Shown here piece after piece: positions 47,179 through 55,866 of a stretch of 64,000 nucleotides of DNA (position 1 is its first letter; each line of letters starts with the position of its first letter). Under the pieces are notes generated by a model that was not told where the DNA came from, made no database searches, and saw only the letters and a list, made by a program, of their open reading frames with translations. This stretch comes from JACDAN01 sp963842235 (GTDB lineage Bacteria; Actinomycetota; Thermoleophilia; Gaiellales; Gaiellaceae). The stretch covers positions 1,054,001-1,118,000 of the forward strand of contig CAWJFT010000001.1 of the NCBI GenBank assembly GCA_963842235.1. The letters are read 5' to 3'. The position numbers and the translations under genes were made by a program.

Positions 47179-48675
47179 ATGGGCCGCCGTGTCATCCTGG
47201 TCGCCGCGGCGGCCCTAGCCCTTCTGGCCGGAACGGCGGGCGCTGCGGTCATCAACGGGACGAAGCGCGCCGACTTTCTCCGCGGCGGCCCACGCCCTGA
47301 CCGGATCGACGGACGAGCCGGCAACGACCGGATCAAGGTGGACGGCGGAGGCCGCGACACGGTGCGCTGCGGCGCCGGCGCGGATCTCGTCAACGCGGAC
47401 CCTGTCGATCGGCTCGCGCCTGACTGCGAGACCGTCGCACGGGTGATCGCGCGCGATCCGTACGGCGCGCCCGCACAACACTCGACGATCGCCGAGCCCG
47501 ACAGCCTTTCCTGGGGCAACAAGGTCGTGGCCACGTTTCAGGTTGGCCGTTTCGAGGACGGTGGGGCGGTCTCGATTGGCTGGGCGACCTCCGCCGATGG
47601 CGGCCGGACGTGGCGCTCGGGGCGCCTGCCGGCGCTGACGACCGCCTCGCGCCCTGCCGGCCCCTGGCCGCGGGCGAGCGATCCGGTCGTCGCCTACGAC
47701 GCGATTCACGGCGTCTGGCTGATCGCGTCGCTGGCGTTGAACGACGGCGATGCAGCGGCGGTCGTCGTCAGCCGTTCAACGGACGGGCTCAGGTGGAGCG
47801 CACCCTCCACCGTGACCGAGGCGCCGTATGCGCCGAACTTGCTGCTCGACAAGGAGTGGATCGTCTGCGACAACGGGCCGCTCAGCCCTCACCGCGGCAA
47901 TTGCTACGCCACGTACAGCGACTTCCGCACGCTCGAGCTCTCGTTCCAGACCTCCCGCGACGGCGGGCTCACCTGGGAGGAGCCGGTCGGCGTCCCGGAG
48001 AACGCGGGCCGCGCCTCGATGCTCGGCAACGCGGCACCGGCGCCCCAACCGCTCGTCCAGCCGGACGGCGATCTGATCGTGCCCTTCTACGACGAGGATC
48101 GTGTCGCCTCGCTCCGCTCTTCCGACGGCGGCCGTTCCTTCGAGGCGCCCGTGATGGTCGCTCCGACGCAGTTCAGAGGGACGCGGGGGCTGCGAGCCCC
48201 ACCGCTCCCGAGTGCCGAGATGGACAAAGACGGAACGGTGTACGTGGTCTGGCCCGACTGCGGCCGGCCGTGCGGACGCGACGGCCTGATCCTGTCGCGG
48301 TCCGCTGACGGCATCAGCTGGTCGGCGCCGACTCGCATCCCGCTCGGGTCCGGCGCCGATTTCGTGATCCCGGGCCTCGCCGCCGACGTGACGCGATCGG
48401 GGCGTCTGGCGCTCGCGTACTACGCGTATCGTCGCGGGCCCGCCCTCGACGTCGGCTTCACCATGTCCACGAACGGTGGACGGCGGTGGAACGCACCGAG
48501 GCGCCTCAACGCGCAGACCATGCCGTTGGCGTGGATCGCGAAAGCCGGCGGAGCGATGGTCGGGGACTACATCTCGACGTCGTTCGCCGGCGGTCGGGCC
48601 GTGCCCGTCTTCGTACTGGCCTCGAAGCCGGGCGGGCGGTTCAACCAGCCGCTCTTCGCGGCGGCTCTGCGCTGA
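47179..48675 (+). CDS. Secreted sialidase-fold protein with Asp-box repeats and a short RTX-like segment
   Basis: 498 residues: signal peptide (VILVAAAALALLAGTAGAA), a short RTX/hemolysin-type calcium region (GTKRADFLRGGPRPDRIDGRAGNDRI...GAGADLVNADPVD), then a six-blade beta-propeller marked by Asp boxes (SADGGRTW, STDGLRW, SRDGGLTW, SSDGGRSF, SADGISW, STNGGRRW). The catalytic Arg triad of true sialidases is not obvious, so it may bind or cut another polymer, or be structural. The end overlaps the ArsR-type gene by 35 bases in convergent orientation. Confidence 0.8.
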   Translation: MGRRVILVAAAALALLAGTAGAAVINGTKRADFLRGGPRPDRIDGRAGNDRIKVDGGGRDTVRCGAGADLVNADPVDRLAPDCETVARVIARDPYGAPAQHSTIAEPDSLSWGNKVVATFQVGRFEDGGAVSIGWATSADGGRTWRSGRLPALTTASRPAGPWPRASDPVVAYDAIHGVWLIASLALNDGDAAAVVVSRSTDGLRWSAPSTVTEAPYAPNLLLDKEWIVCDNGPLSPHRGNCYATYSDFRTLELSFQTSRDGGLTWEEPVGVPENAGRASMLGNAAPAPQPLVQPDGDLIVPFYDEDRVASLRSSDGGRSFEAPVMVAPTQFRGTRGLRAPPLPSAEMDKDGTVYVVWPDCGRPCGRDGLILSRSADGISWSAPTRIPLGSGADFVIPGLAADVTRSGRLALAYYAYRRGPALDVGFTMSTNGGRRWNAPRRLNAQTMPLAWIAKAGGAMVGDYISTSFAGGRAVPVFVLASKPGGRFNQPLFAAALR

Positions 48676-49753
48676 CGAACTGCCGTACGGCGTCCGAGAG
48701 CGCGTCGATCCGCTCGGGCACGAGGCTGTAGAGAACGTAGTAGCCGTCGCGCCGGGATTGCACAATCCCCGCGCTCGCGAGCTGGCGCAGGTGCTTCGAC
48801 AGGCCCGCCTCGGAGATCCCCAGAAGCGGCGCGAGCTCCTGCGTGGAGCGAGGTCGCTCGGCGATCAGCTTCAGCGCACGGAGCCTCGTGTGCTCGCCCA
48901 GCGCCCGCAGCACACCGACCAGCTCGCTGGAGGGAAGCGGCGGCCGAGATGAGACGGCGACGAACGGCGCCGGGTAGATGACGCTGAGCGGCCAGGGCTC
49001 GTCGCAGTTGACCTGCACGTGCGGCCAGACGTAGAAGCTGGGGACGAGCAGGAGCGGCCGCTCCTCCGTCACGTCGACGGTGTGCTGGTGGGGAAGGTCG
49101 ACCCCGAACTCCTCGCGGGACTGGTCGAAGCGGAGCTGGGGCGAGACCGTGTGGAGAAAGGCGTACAGCCCCTCGCCGGCCATGCGCCGCCCGGCGTCGG
49201 AGATCGCCTCCGCGAGGCGGGGCTCCAGCGCCTCCCACTCCTCGCGAAACGCGGCGTCCCAATAGGCGGCGAGGAAGTCCGCGAAGCGCTCGGCGAGCGC
49301 CGGCGGGTCTTCGAAGATCAGCGTGGCGAGCTTGGGGCTCCCGCCCGCGAGGCGTGCCGAGTGGACTATGCGCTTGCGGACCTGCTCGTCTTGGACGAGC
49401 TCGGGATCGCGCCGGCCTCCGTGGTCGTACAGCGGCCTGGAGAACTCCAGCGCGATCGTTCCTTCGTCCAGCATGCGGAGGGCCGCGAGCTCGTCCTCGA
49501 AGGAGCGGAGCTCGTCGACGGGCGACGGCGCGAAGAGGTCCGGGATGTGGCGGCGATAGACGAACGCGAAGGCGGCGATCTGGCGCTTGAGCGGCGCGGG
49601 CAGGGCGCGCATCCGCCGGATCCACGGATGCTGGAGCGGATGGTGCTTCGGCTCCACGAGGACGTGGAGGCTGAGCACCGCCTCGAGCAGCGGCGAGTAC
49701 GCGTGCGCGACGCGTTCGATCGCGTGGGCCGGCAAGTGGAAGCGGATCGCCAT
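48641..49753 (-). CDS. ArsR-family regulator with DUF5937 N-terminal domain
   Basis: 370 residues. The C-terminal winged helix is clear (VLRALGEHTRLRALKLIAERPRSTQELAPLLGISEAGLSKHLRQLASAGIVQSRRDGYYVLYSL), an ArsR-type DNA-binding domain. The long N-terminal domain (LEAVLSLHVLVEPKHHPLQHPWIRRM, LLLVPSFYVWPHVQVNCDEPWPLSVIYP) resembles DUF5937, probably ligand-sensing. No metal-binding Cys pair of classical ArsR is seen. Divergent from the cupredoxin gene across 48 bases, so it may regulate that gene. Confidence 0.85.
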   Translation of the reverse strand: MAIRFHLPAHAIERVAHAYSPLLEAVLSLHVLVEPKHHPLQHPWIRRMRALPAPLKRQIAAFAFVYRRHIPDLFAPSPVDELRSFEDELAALRMLDEGTIALEFSRPLYDHGGRRDPELVQDEQVRKRIVHSARLAGGSPKLATLIFEDPPALAERFADFLAAYWDAAFREEWEALEPRLAEAISDAGRRMAGEGLYAFLHTVSPQLRFDQSREEFGVDLPHQHTVDVTEERPLLLVPSFYVWPHVQVNCDEPWPLSVIYPAPFVAVSSRPPLPSSELVGVLRALGEHTRLRALKLIAERPRSTQELAPLLGISEAGLSKHLRQLASAGIVQSRRDGYYVLYSLVPERIDALSDAVRQFVSAEPPRRAAG

Positions 49754-49801
49754 TGATTTTCTTTCTGGCTAAAGAGTTGACCGGATCATCCCGCGCTCGC
49801 A

Positions 49802-50485
49802 ATGCTGCGGCAAGTGCGCTGGTTTCTCGCGATCGTGGGAGCACCGATCCTCGCCGTCGGGCTCTTCGTGGGCCGCGCCGGCGCCGACGGCGAGCTCTTG
49901 ATCGCCACGGTCGGGACGAACGACGGCTTCGACATCGCGCTTCGCCACCAGGACGGGCGCCTCGTCGAGGAACTTCTCCCCGGGACCTACACCGTTCGCG
50001 TTCGAGACCTTTCGCGTCTGCACAACTTCCACCTCGCGAGCAACGGCGACCCGACCGTGGACTTCCGCACCGAGCTCGAGTTCGTCGGCGAGCAGGACTT
50101 CACGGTCACGTTCAAGAACGGCATCCGCTACGCGTATGCGTGCGAGCCGCACTGGCAGACCATGAACGGCGAGTTCCTGGTGCGGGCCGCCACCCCGCCG
50201 GCTCCTCCTCCGCCGCCGCGCCCGGTCGTGAGAACGCTCCGTGCGGCTGTGTCGCCGTCGGGTGTGGCCACGCTCAGCGCGCGGTCGGTCACCGCGGGCA
50301 GGTTCCGGGTCCTCGTCCGTGACCGCTCGGCGCGCCACAACTTCCGGCTTGCGGGCCGAGGCGTCCGTCGGGCGACGGGGATGCGCTTCACGGGGTCCGC
50401 GACCTGGCGCGTTCGGCTCGCGAAGGGCACCTACCGCTTCGGCAGCGACGCGAAGCGCCTTCCCGGCCGACTGCGCGTGCGCTAG
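49802..50485 (+). CDS. Exported protein with one copper-type cupredoxin domain and a second, degenerate copy
   Basis: 227 residues with an N-terminal signal or anchor helix. Domain 1 has a complete type 1 copper set: a His in RLHNFHLAS (residues 74-77) and YACEPHWQTMNGEF with Cys114, His117 and Met121. After a proline linker (PPAPPPPPRPVV) domain 2 repeats the frame (VLVRDRSARHNFRLAGRGV...TYRFGSDAKRLPGRLRV) but lacks the Cys, second His and Met, so it should not bind copper. Probably an electron-transfer or copper-handling protein on the outside of the membrane. Divergent from the ArsR-type regulator. Confidence 0.82.
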   Translation: MLRQVRWFLAIVGAPILAVGLFVGRAGADGELLIATVGTNDGFDIALRHQDGRLVEELLPGTYTVRVRDLSRLHNFHLASNGDPTVDFRTELEFVGEQDFTVTFKNGIRYAYACEPHWQTMNGEFLVRAATPPAPPPPPRPVVRTLRAAVSPSGVATLSARSVTAGRFRVLVRDRSARHNFRLAGRGVRRATGMRFTGSATWRVRLAKGTYRFGSDAKRLPGRLRVR

Positions 50486-50493
50486 TTCGAACC

Positions 50494-50506
50494 GGGGCCA
50501 GACCCC
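50494..50506. repeat. Palindrome GGGGCCAGACCCC (imperfect copy of the GGGGTCTGACCCC motif)
   Basis: Between the cupredoxin stop (50485) and the uvrC stop (50517). It differs from copies 1 and 2 in the centre of the palindrome only. Confidence 0.45.
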
Positions 50507-50516
50507 GATCGGAGTG

Positions 50517-52367
50517 TCACGCCCGTCCGGCCTTGTGGAGCTGGGCGTAGATGGAGCGAGCCGTCTTCGCAGGCATCCCCGGCACGCCCTCGAGCTCCTC
50601 CTGCGTCGCCTCGAGGAAGCGCTCGGCGGAGCCGAAGTGCTGGATCAGCGCACGCCGCCGCGCCGGACCCACGCCCGGCAACGTGTCGAAGATCGACTCC
50701 TTCGCTTTCGCATCCCGCCGTTGGCGGTGGAAACCGAGCGCGAACCGATGTGCCTCGTCCCGAACACGCTGGAGAAGTTGCAAACCGGGTGAGTGCCGGT
50801 CGAGCCGGATCGGGTCGGGCTGGTCCGGGACGAAGATCTCCTCGTCCTTCTTCGCCAGCGAGATCACGGCCACACGTGGCAGGTCGTACGCCTGCATCGC
50901 CTGGATCGCGGCCGAGAGCTGCCCCTTGCCGCCGTCGATCACGACCAGATTGGGCGACGACGCGAACCCCTCGTCGTACTCCTCGTGGGTCACCGTCGGG
51001 AGATGTCCGAACCGCCGCGACACGGCCTCGGCCAGGGCCGCGTAATCGTCCTGTCCGTCCAGGCGCCGCATCCCGAACTTCCGGTAGTGGGCCTTCTTCG
51101 GAACGCCGTCCTGGAAGACGACCATCGCCGCGACAGGCGATTCCTCCTGGATGTTGGAGACGTCGAAGCACTCGATTCGCAGCGGGAGGCTCTCGAGGTT
51201 CAAGGCCTCGCGCAGCTCCTCCAGCGCCTCGACGCGCCGCAGCTTCGACTGCTCCGCCTTCGCGACGTCGGCCTCCAAGGCGAGCCGTGCGTTCTGGTCG
51301 GCGAGCTCCTGCAGGCGCCGCTTCTCGCCGCGCTCCGCCGTCCGTACCTCGACGCGTGACCCGCGACGCTCGGAGAAGAACTCGGCCAGAGCAGCCGTGT
51401 CCCCCGCGTCCCGCGGGACGATGATCTGCGGCGGAATGCTCGGCGCCGAGCCGTAGTACTCGAGCATGAACGCCTCGAGCACGGTCCCGACGTCCTGGCC
51501 TTCGACGTTCTCGAGATGGAACCCGTAGCGGTCGACCATCTTGCCGTCACGCAGCGGGAAGATCTGAACCGCGGCCCGGTTCCCCTCGATCGCAATGCCG
51601 ATCACGTCCACCGTGCCCACTGCGCGCTTGTCGGCAGCCTGCCGCTCCGCCAGATGCCGGACGGAGAACAAGCGATTCCGGTAGCGCGCCGCCTCCTCGA
51701 AGTTCTCCTCCGCCGCCGCCTCCTGCATCCGCCGTTCGAGGTCGGCGATGATCGGCTGCGTCTCGCCCGAGAGAAACTCGATCACGCCGTCGATTACCTT
51801 CCGGTAGTCCTCCCGCGAGATGTAGTCGACGCAAGGCGCGAAGCAGCGGTCGATGTGGAAATCGAGGCAGGGAATCCCAGAGTGGCGACCCGGCTTCGGC
51901 CCCTCGCAGGGACGGAAACGGAAGACGCGGTTGAGGACGTCGAGCGTCTCCCGCACCTTCTTTGCGTTGGCGTAGGGCCCGAAGTAGACGACGCCGCGCC
52001 GGTGGCGTTCGCGCGTGAACATGACCCGCGGGTACTCGTCCTCGACGGTCACGGCGATGTACGGGAACGACTTGTCGTCGCGCAGCCGGACGTTGTACGG
52101 CGGCCGGTGCCGCTTGACGAGGTTCTGCTCCAGATGGAGGGCCTCGACCTCCGTGCCGGTGACGACGACCTCCACGTCGGCGATGCGCGAGACCATCCCG
52201 CCGATGCCGGCACGCGTATCCCCGCCCTGCTGGAAGTAGCTACGCACACGAGGGCGCAGCGACTTCGCCTTGCCGACGTACAGGATCTTCCCCTCCGCGT
52301 CACGGAAGAGGTAGACGCCCGGCTTGGCGGGAAGCCGCTTCAGCTTGGCTTCGAGCGAGGTGGCCAT
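50517..52367 (-). CDS. uvrC: UvrABC excision nuclease subunit C
   Basis: 616 residues. GIY-YIG domain (LPAKPGVYLFRDAEGKILYVGKAKSLRPRVRSYF) with Tyr, Arg and Glu in place; Cys-rich link (CEGPKPGRHSGIPCLDFHIDRCFAPC); UvrB-binding UVR motif (MQEAAAEENFEEAARYRNRL); RNase H-like 5' nuclease domain (IECFDVSNIQEESPVAAMVVF, FASSPNLVVIDGGKGQLSAA) and C-terminal helix-hairpin-helix pair (SIFDTLPGVGPARRRALIQHFGS, ELEGVPGMPAKTARSIY). ATG 52367 is preferred over a GTG nine bases earlier. No LexA box was seen upstream. Divergent from the lipoprotein glycosidase. Confidence 0.96.
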   Translation of the reverse strand: MATSLEAKLKRLPAKPGVYLFRDAEGKILYVGKAKSLRPRVRSYFQQGGDTRAGIGGMVSRIADVEVVVTGTEVEALHLEQNLVKRHRPPYNVRLRDDKSFPYIAVTVEDEYPRVMFTRERHRRGVVYFGPYANAKKVRETLDVLNRVFRFRPCEGPKPGRHSGIPCLDFHIDRCFAPCVDYISREDYRKVIDGVIEFLSGETQPIIADLERRMQEAAAEENFEEAARYRNRLFSVRHLAERQAADKRAVGTVDVIGIAIEGNRAAVQIFPLRDGKMVDRYGFHLENVEGQDVGTVLEAFMLEYYGSAPSIPPQIIVPRDAGDTAALAEFFSERRGSRVEVRTAERGEKRRLQELADQNARLALEADVAKAEQSKLRRVEALEELREALNLESLPLRIECFDVSNIQEESPVAAMVVFQDGVPKKAHYRKFGMRRLDGQDDYAALAEAVSRRFGHLPTVTHEEYDEGFASSPNLVVIDGGKGQLSAAIQAMQAYDLPRVAVISLAKKDEEIFVPDQPDPIRLDRHSPGLQLLQRVRDEAHRFALGFHRQRRDAKAKESIFDTLPGVGPARRRALIQHFGSAERFLEATQEELEGVPGMPAKTARSIYAQLHKAGRA

Positions 52368-52403
52368 ACCGTCCAATCTAGCCAGGCGCTAGCCTCGCAC
52401 CTC

Positions 52404-53540
52404 GTGCGGAAATGGGGTCTGCTGGCGCTGAGCATGGTCGTCGCGGCGACGCTCGTCGCCTGCTCCGGATCACTGAAGCAGGGCGGGGACAGCTCGTTCT
52501 CGGTAGGGGTCTGGGAGTACTTCGTCCGCGATTCAGATCCGAACGCCGCCCGACGCAAGATGGGCGACGCGACTACAGCCGGCTTCGACGCCGTGATCAC
52601 GAACTCGTTCTGGGAGCCGGGGCAACGCGAGCCCTCGGCGCAGGACGTGACGGAGCTTCGCAACGCCGCGGAGGCGGCGGACAACGCCGACGTCAAGCCG
52701 CTTCTCATCATCCAGAACGCGGGGAGCAAGACGACGCCCTCGACGCCGGCGCTCCGTGCCCAGTTCGCCGCCTACGCCGCGTCGCTGCTGCGGAAGGTCC
52801 CGCAGTTCGAGGACGTGATCATCGGAAACGAGCCGAACCTGAACCGCTTCTGGCTGCCCCAGTTCGGCCACGGCGGAGAAGACGTGGCCGCGCGGGATTA
52901 TCTCGCGCTCCTGGCCGAGACCTATGACGCGCTGAAAGCCGTCTCCGAGGACATCCGCGTGATCGGCGGCGCGCTGGCACCTCGCGGAGGCGACGACCCT
53001 GACTCGCCGCGGCAGACGCACTCGCCGACCCAGTTCATCCGCGACCTCGGCACGTATTACCGGGACAGCGGTCGACAGAAACCGGTGATGGACGCCTTCG
53101 CCCACCATCCGTACCTGGAGCGTTCCAAGCTTCCGCCCGACTTCGCTCACCCTCGTTCGACGACGATCTCGCTCGCCGACTACGACAAGCTCGTCGACCT
53201 CCTCGGAGAGGCGTTCAACGACACTCCGCAGAAGGGCTCCGACCTGCCGATCCTCTACACGGAGTTCGGAGTGCAGACGATCATCCCCGCGAGCAAGCGC
53301 TTCGCCTACACGAACCTCGACTCCCCGGCCGCGCAGGACGCCGTCCCGGAATCCACGCAGGCCCGCTTCTACCGGGAGGCGTTCGAGCTCGCCTGTAGCC
53401 AGGCGAACGTCGAGGGGTTGTACATCTTCCACATCTGGGACGAGCCGGATCTGCTCGGCTGGCAGTCGGGGCTCTACTACGCCGATCAGACGCCGAAGAC
53501 GAGCCGGGACGCGTTGACCGAACTACCATCCTGTTCGTGA
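52404..53540 (+). CDS. Lipoprotein clan GH-A-like glycosidase (paralogue 3), coupled to HemQ
   Basis: 378 residues from GTG 52404, with a lipobox (VAATLVACSGS, Cys20) in place of the free signal peptide of the other two copies. Acid/base Glu143 in IIGNEPNLNRFWLPQF, nucleophile Glu287 in ILYTEFGVQT, shared GRQKPVMDAFAHHPY. It ends after the barrel and lacks the C-terminal domain. The last bases overlap the GTG of the next gene (GTGA), which encodes coproheme decarboxylase, an unexpected partner. The longer upstream frame to 51516 is uvrC antisense. Confidence 0.8.
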   Translation: MRKWGLLALSMVVAATLVACSGSLKQGGDSSFSVGVWEYFVRDSDPNAARRKMGDATTAGFDAVITNSFWEPGQREPSAQDVTELRNAAEAADNADVKPLLIIQNAGSKTTPSTPALRAQFAAYAASLLRKVPQFEDVIIGNEPNLNRFWLPQFGHGGEDVAARDYLALLAETYDALKAVSEDIRVIGGALAPRGGDDPDSPRQTHSPTQFIRDLGTYYRDSGRQKPVMDAFAHHPYLERSKLPPDFAHPRSTTISLADYDKLVDLLGEAFNDTPQKGSDLPILYTEFGVQTIIPASKRFAYTNLDSPAAQDAVPESTQARFYREAFELACSQANVEGLYIFHIWDEPDLLGWQSGLYYADQTPKTSRDALTELPSCS

Positions 53541-54226
53541 GCGGCCAGTACGTCGCGTACACCTTCTACAAGGTCGATCCGGTCTGGCGGCGGCTGCCGG
53601 TAGAAGAACGAATGGCCGGAAAGGACGCGTTCGCCGAGGTCGTGGACGAGTGGGCCGCGCGGATGCCGACCCTGCGCGCCTACACGACCACGGGCGTCCG
53701 GCCGGACAGCGACTTCTTCCTCTGGAGGATCACCGAGCGCTATGCCGACCTTGGCGAGCTCGGCGCCGATCTGAACGGCACGCCGCTCGCGGGCTACCTC
53801 GAGACGCCGTACTCGTACCTGGCCACGACGAAGGCCTCGCAGTACACGGCTGCCAGGCGTCCCCGCAAGATCGTCCCCAAGGGCTCGCCGTACCTCGTCG
53901 TCTACCCGTTCGTGAAAGCGCGCCCCTGGTACGCGTTACCGCCCGAGGACCGGCAGCGAGCGATGGACGAGCACATGCGGATCGGCGCCGAGTTCTCCTC
54001 GATCCACAACCACACCACGTACTCCTTCGGGATCGACGACCAGGAGTTCATGACCGCGTTCGAATGCGACGAGCCGGCCGACTTCATGCACCTGATGCTG
54101 ACGCTGCGCGAGACCGAGGCGAGCCGCTACACGGAGCGCGACACGCCGATCTTCGTCGGAGAGGCTTGCGACATCCGCGCTGCGCTCGACGCCCTCGACG
54201 GGGCGCACGTTCGAGCCGAGGCCTAG
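53537..54226 (+). CDS. Coproheme decarboxylase / chlorite dismutase family (HemQ, ChdC)
   Basis: 229 residues with the actinobacterial HemQ pattern: YVAYTFYKVDPVWRRLP, SDFFLWRITERYADLGEL, YLVVYPFVKARPWYALPPEDRQRAMDEHMRIG, then TYSFGIDDQEFMTAFECDEPADFMHLML (heme-ligand region) and EASRYTERDTPIFVG. In heme synthesis it converts coproheme to heme b, the last step in actinobacteria. The proximal His lies in SIHNHTTYSFG. Starts at GTG overlapping the glycosidase stop. Other heme genes are not in this window. Chlorite dismutation is less likely in this family branch. Confidence 0.9.
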   Translation: MSGQYVAYTFYKVDPVWRRLPVEERMAGKDAFAEVVDEWAARMPTLRAYTTTGVRPDSDFFLWRITERYADLGELGADLNGTPLAGYLETPYSYLATTKASQYTAARRPRKIVPKGSPYLVVYPFVKARPWYALPPEDRQRAMDEHMRIGAEFSSIHNHTTYSFGIDDQEFMTAFECDEPADFMHLMLTLRETEASRYTERDTPIFVGEACDIRAALDALDGAHVRAEA

Positions 54227-54230
54227 CCGC

Positions 54231-54605
54231 CTATCCGTACCGGTGCTGGTCGCGCCAGGCGCGGAACATCGCGAACGCGCTCAGACCGAGCGTCAGGAAA
54301 AACGCAAGCGCGTTCCGTCCCGACACCGTCGTGAAGAAAAAGAGCCCGAGCGCCAGCACGATCAGCAGCGCACCGCCGTAGAACGCGAGCCTCGAGCGAC
54401 CCGGCCACGTCTCGATGTCCGACCGACGCTCCCGCCAGAGCAGGTAGATGAAGAACGCGATCGCGATGAAGAAGGCGATCCGGGCGAGAGCCAGGAGCGA
54501 GATGACCGTGTTCTCCAGCGAGAGCAGCACGATCACGAGCACGATCGCGGCGATGATCAGGAACCCGCGAAGCGTCGGATTCATGTCTGCGAAGAAGCGC
54601 TTCAT
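54231..54605 (-). CDS. Membrane protein of unknown function
   Basis: 124 residues from ATG 54605, MKRFFADMNPTLRGFLIIAAIVLVIVLLS, with about four membrane segments and a charged loop (RERRSDIETWPGRSR) after the second. No family recognised. Overlaps the preceding gene of its operon by four bases (ATGA), so the two were probably selected together. Confidence 0.75.
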   Translation of the reverse strand: MKRFFADMNPTLRGFLIIAAIVLVIVLLSLENTVISLLALARIAFFIAIAFFIYLLWRERRSDIETWPGRSRLAFYGGALLIVLALGLFFFTTVSGRNALAFFLTLGLSAFAMFRAWRDQHRYG

Positions 54606-54958
54606 CCCGAAGTGAGATACGCCCGCACGGCGAGCAGGCCTGCCAGGAGGGTAGCCCCGACGAACCACGCTAGGCGGCGCCGCGGTTCCGTGGGCGCATA
54701 CATCCAGGGCGCTAGAACCGCGGCAAGAGCGAGCGTCCCGTAGGCGTAGTGGAGGTCGTCCGGCGCACGCCGGCCGTCGGACAGGAGCAGCAGGCCGAGC
54801 CCGACCTGCGCAACCAGGAGCGTCTGGACGAGGGCGAGCCCGTGCCCGAGGAGCCGCCCCGGATCGCGGTGCCGGAAGAACGCCGTCGCGCCCCAGATCG
54901 TCGCTGCTGCGGCGGCGACGAGGACGCAAAGCCCGACGACCTCGTGCGCGCCAAGCAT
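54602..54958 (-). CDS. Membrane protein of unknown function
   Basis: 118 residues, MLGAHEVVGLCVLVAAAAATIWG..., with three to four membrane segments; the loop SDGRRAPDDLHYAYGTLAL contains Asp-Asp-Leu-His-Tyr, reminiscent of heme-carrying membrane domains, although no firm family match can be made from sequence alone. Start is 23 bases from the divergent bcp gene. Coupled to the next gene. Confidence 0.75.
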   Translation of the reverse strand: MLGAHEVVGLCVLVAAAAATIWGATAFFRHRDPGRLLGHGLALVQTLLVAQVGLGLLLLSDGRRAPDDLHYAYGTLALAAVLAPWMYAPTEPRRRLAWFVGATLLAGLLAVRAYLTSG

Positions 54959-54981
54959 CGGCGAAAGGATAGGCTCGCTAC

Positions 54982-55440
54982 ATGGTGGAAGAGGGACAGG
55001 AAGCGCCCGACTTCGAGCTCACAAGCGACGCGGGAGAGCGCGTGCAGCTTTCCCAGTTCCGTGGCCGCCCCGTCGTTCTCTACTTCTATCCGAAGGACGA
55101 CACACCGGGCTGTACTGCCCAGGCCTGCGGGATCCGCGACAGCTACGACGACTTCGAGCAGCAGGGCGCCGTCGTTCTCGGCGTCAGCCCCGACGAGGAG
55201 AGCTCGCACGTGAAGTTCAAGCAGAAGTACGGGCTTCCGTTCACGCTGCTCGCCGACCCGGAGCACGAGGTGGCGGACCAGTACGGCGTCTGGGGCGAGC
55301 GGAAGTACATGGGCAAGACCTACTGGGGCGTCGAGCGCTCGACGTTTCTGATCGACGAAGGCGGCCGCATCGCGAAGGTCATGCGGCGTGTCAAGCCGGA
55401 CACCCACGCCGAGCAAGTCCTGGCCGCGCTCGCAGCCTGA
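54982..55440 (+). CDS. bcp: Thioredoxin-dependent peroxiredoxin, Bcp type
   Basis: 152 residues. APDFELTSDAGERVQLSQFRGRPVVLYFYPKDDTPGCTAQACGIRD carries the peroxidatic Cys and the resolving Cys five residues on, the atypical 2-Cys pattern of Bcp. LGVSPDEESSHVKFKQKYGLPFTLLADP and STFLIDEGGRIAKVMRRVKPDTH complete the fold. Reduces hydrogen peroxide and alkyl hydroperoxides in the cytoplasm. Divergent from the two small membrane proteins. Confidence 0.95.
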   Translation: MVEEGQEAPDFELTSDAGERVQLSQFRGRPVVLYFYPKDDTPGCTAQACGIRDSYDDFEQQGAVVLGVSPDEESSHVKFKQKYGLPFTLLADPEHEVADQYGVWGERKYMGKTYWGVERSTFLIDEGGRIAKVMRRVKPDTHAEQVLAALAA

Positions 55441-55454
55441 TCCCTAGCGACGGC

Positions 55455-55802
55455 CTAGCTCTCGAGGGGGTTTCGCTCGTCGAGGGCCTTCGCCGTCTCC
55501 GCGGCGTAGCCCGTCTTCTCGACGATGACGTACCCGTCGCGTTCAGCGATGACGACGCCCGTCGCGCCGTCAGCCGCCTGGTGTCCCGGGATGTTCAGGA
55601 AGTGACGGGAATCCGCGCGAACCTCTTCGTATTCGTCGAGCTTGAGCCGGACGACCTCCGAGCACTTCGGATCGGCGCACTCGCAGAGGAATGGCACCGG
55701 CGTGTCAACGTTGTACGCCCCGGCCGCTGCGCCGATCCGTTCGTTGGCCCGGCGAAAGGTCGCGTCGTTGCTTGCGATCCGCTCCTGCAGCAATTGGTCC
55801 AT
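55455..55802 (-). CDS. Small CxC-x4-C protein (tandem copy 1)
   Basis: 115 residues with an N-terminal helix (DATFRRANERIGAAA), the motif FLCECADPKCSEVV with Cys40, Cys42 and Cys47, then VRLKLDEYEEVRADSRHFLNIPGHQAADGATGVVIAERDGYVIVEKTG. Paralogue of the next gene. The Cys cluster could bind zinc with His68 in PGH. The family seems common in related actinobacteria, but I know of no function. Convergent with bcp. Confidence 0.75.
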   Translation of the reverse strand: MDQLLQERIASNDATFRRANERIGAAAGAYNVDTPVPFLCECADPKCSEVVRLKLDEYEEVRADSRHFLNIPGHQAADGATGVVIAERDGYVIVEKTGYAAETAKALDERNPLES

Positions 55803-55866
55803 GCAAGTCCGACGTTCCCGGTTGACCGGGTTCCTAACCGGAGATCGGGGTCAGCGCCGTCGCTCG

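Noticed and set aside
51516..52403. N-terminal 296-codon extension of the lipoprotein glycosidase frame
   Set aside because: Antisense of uvrC; the lipobox signal starts only at 52404.
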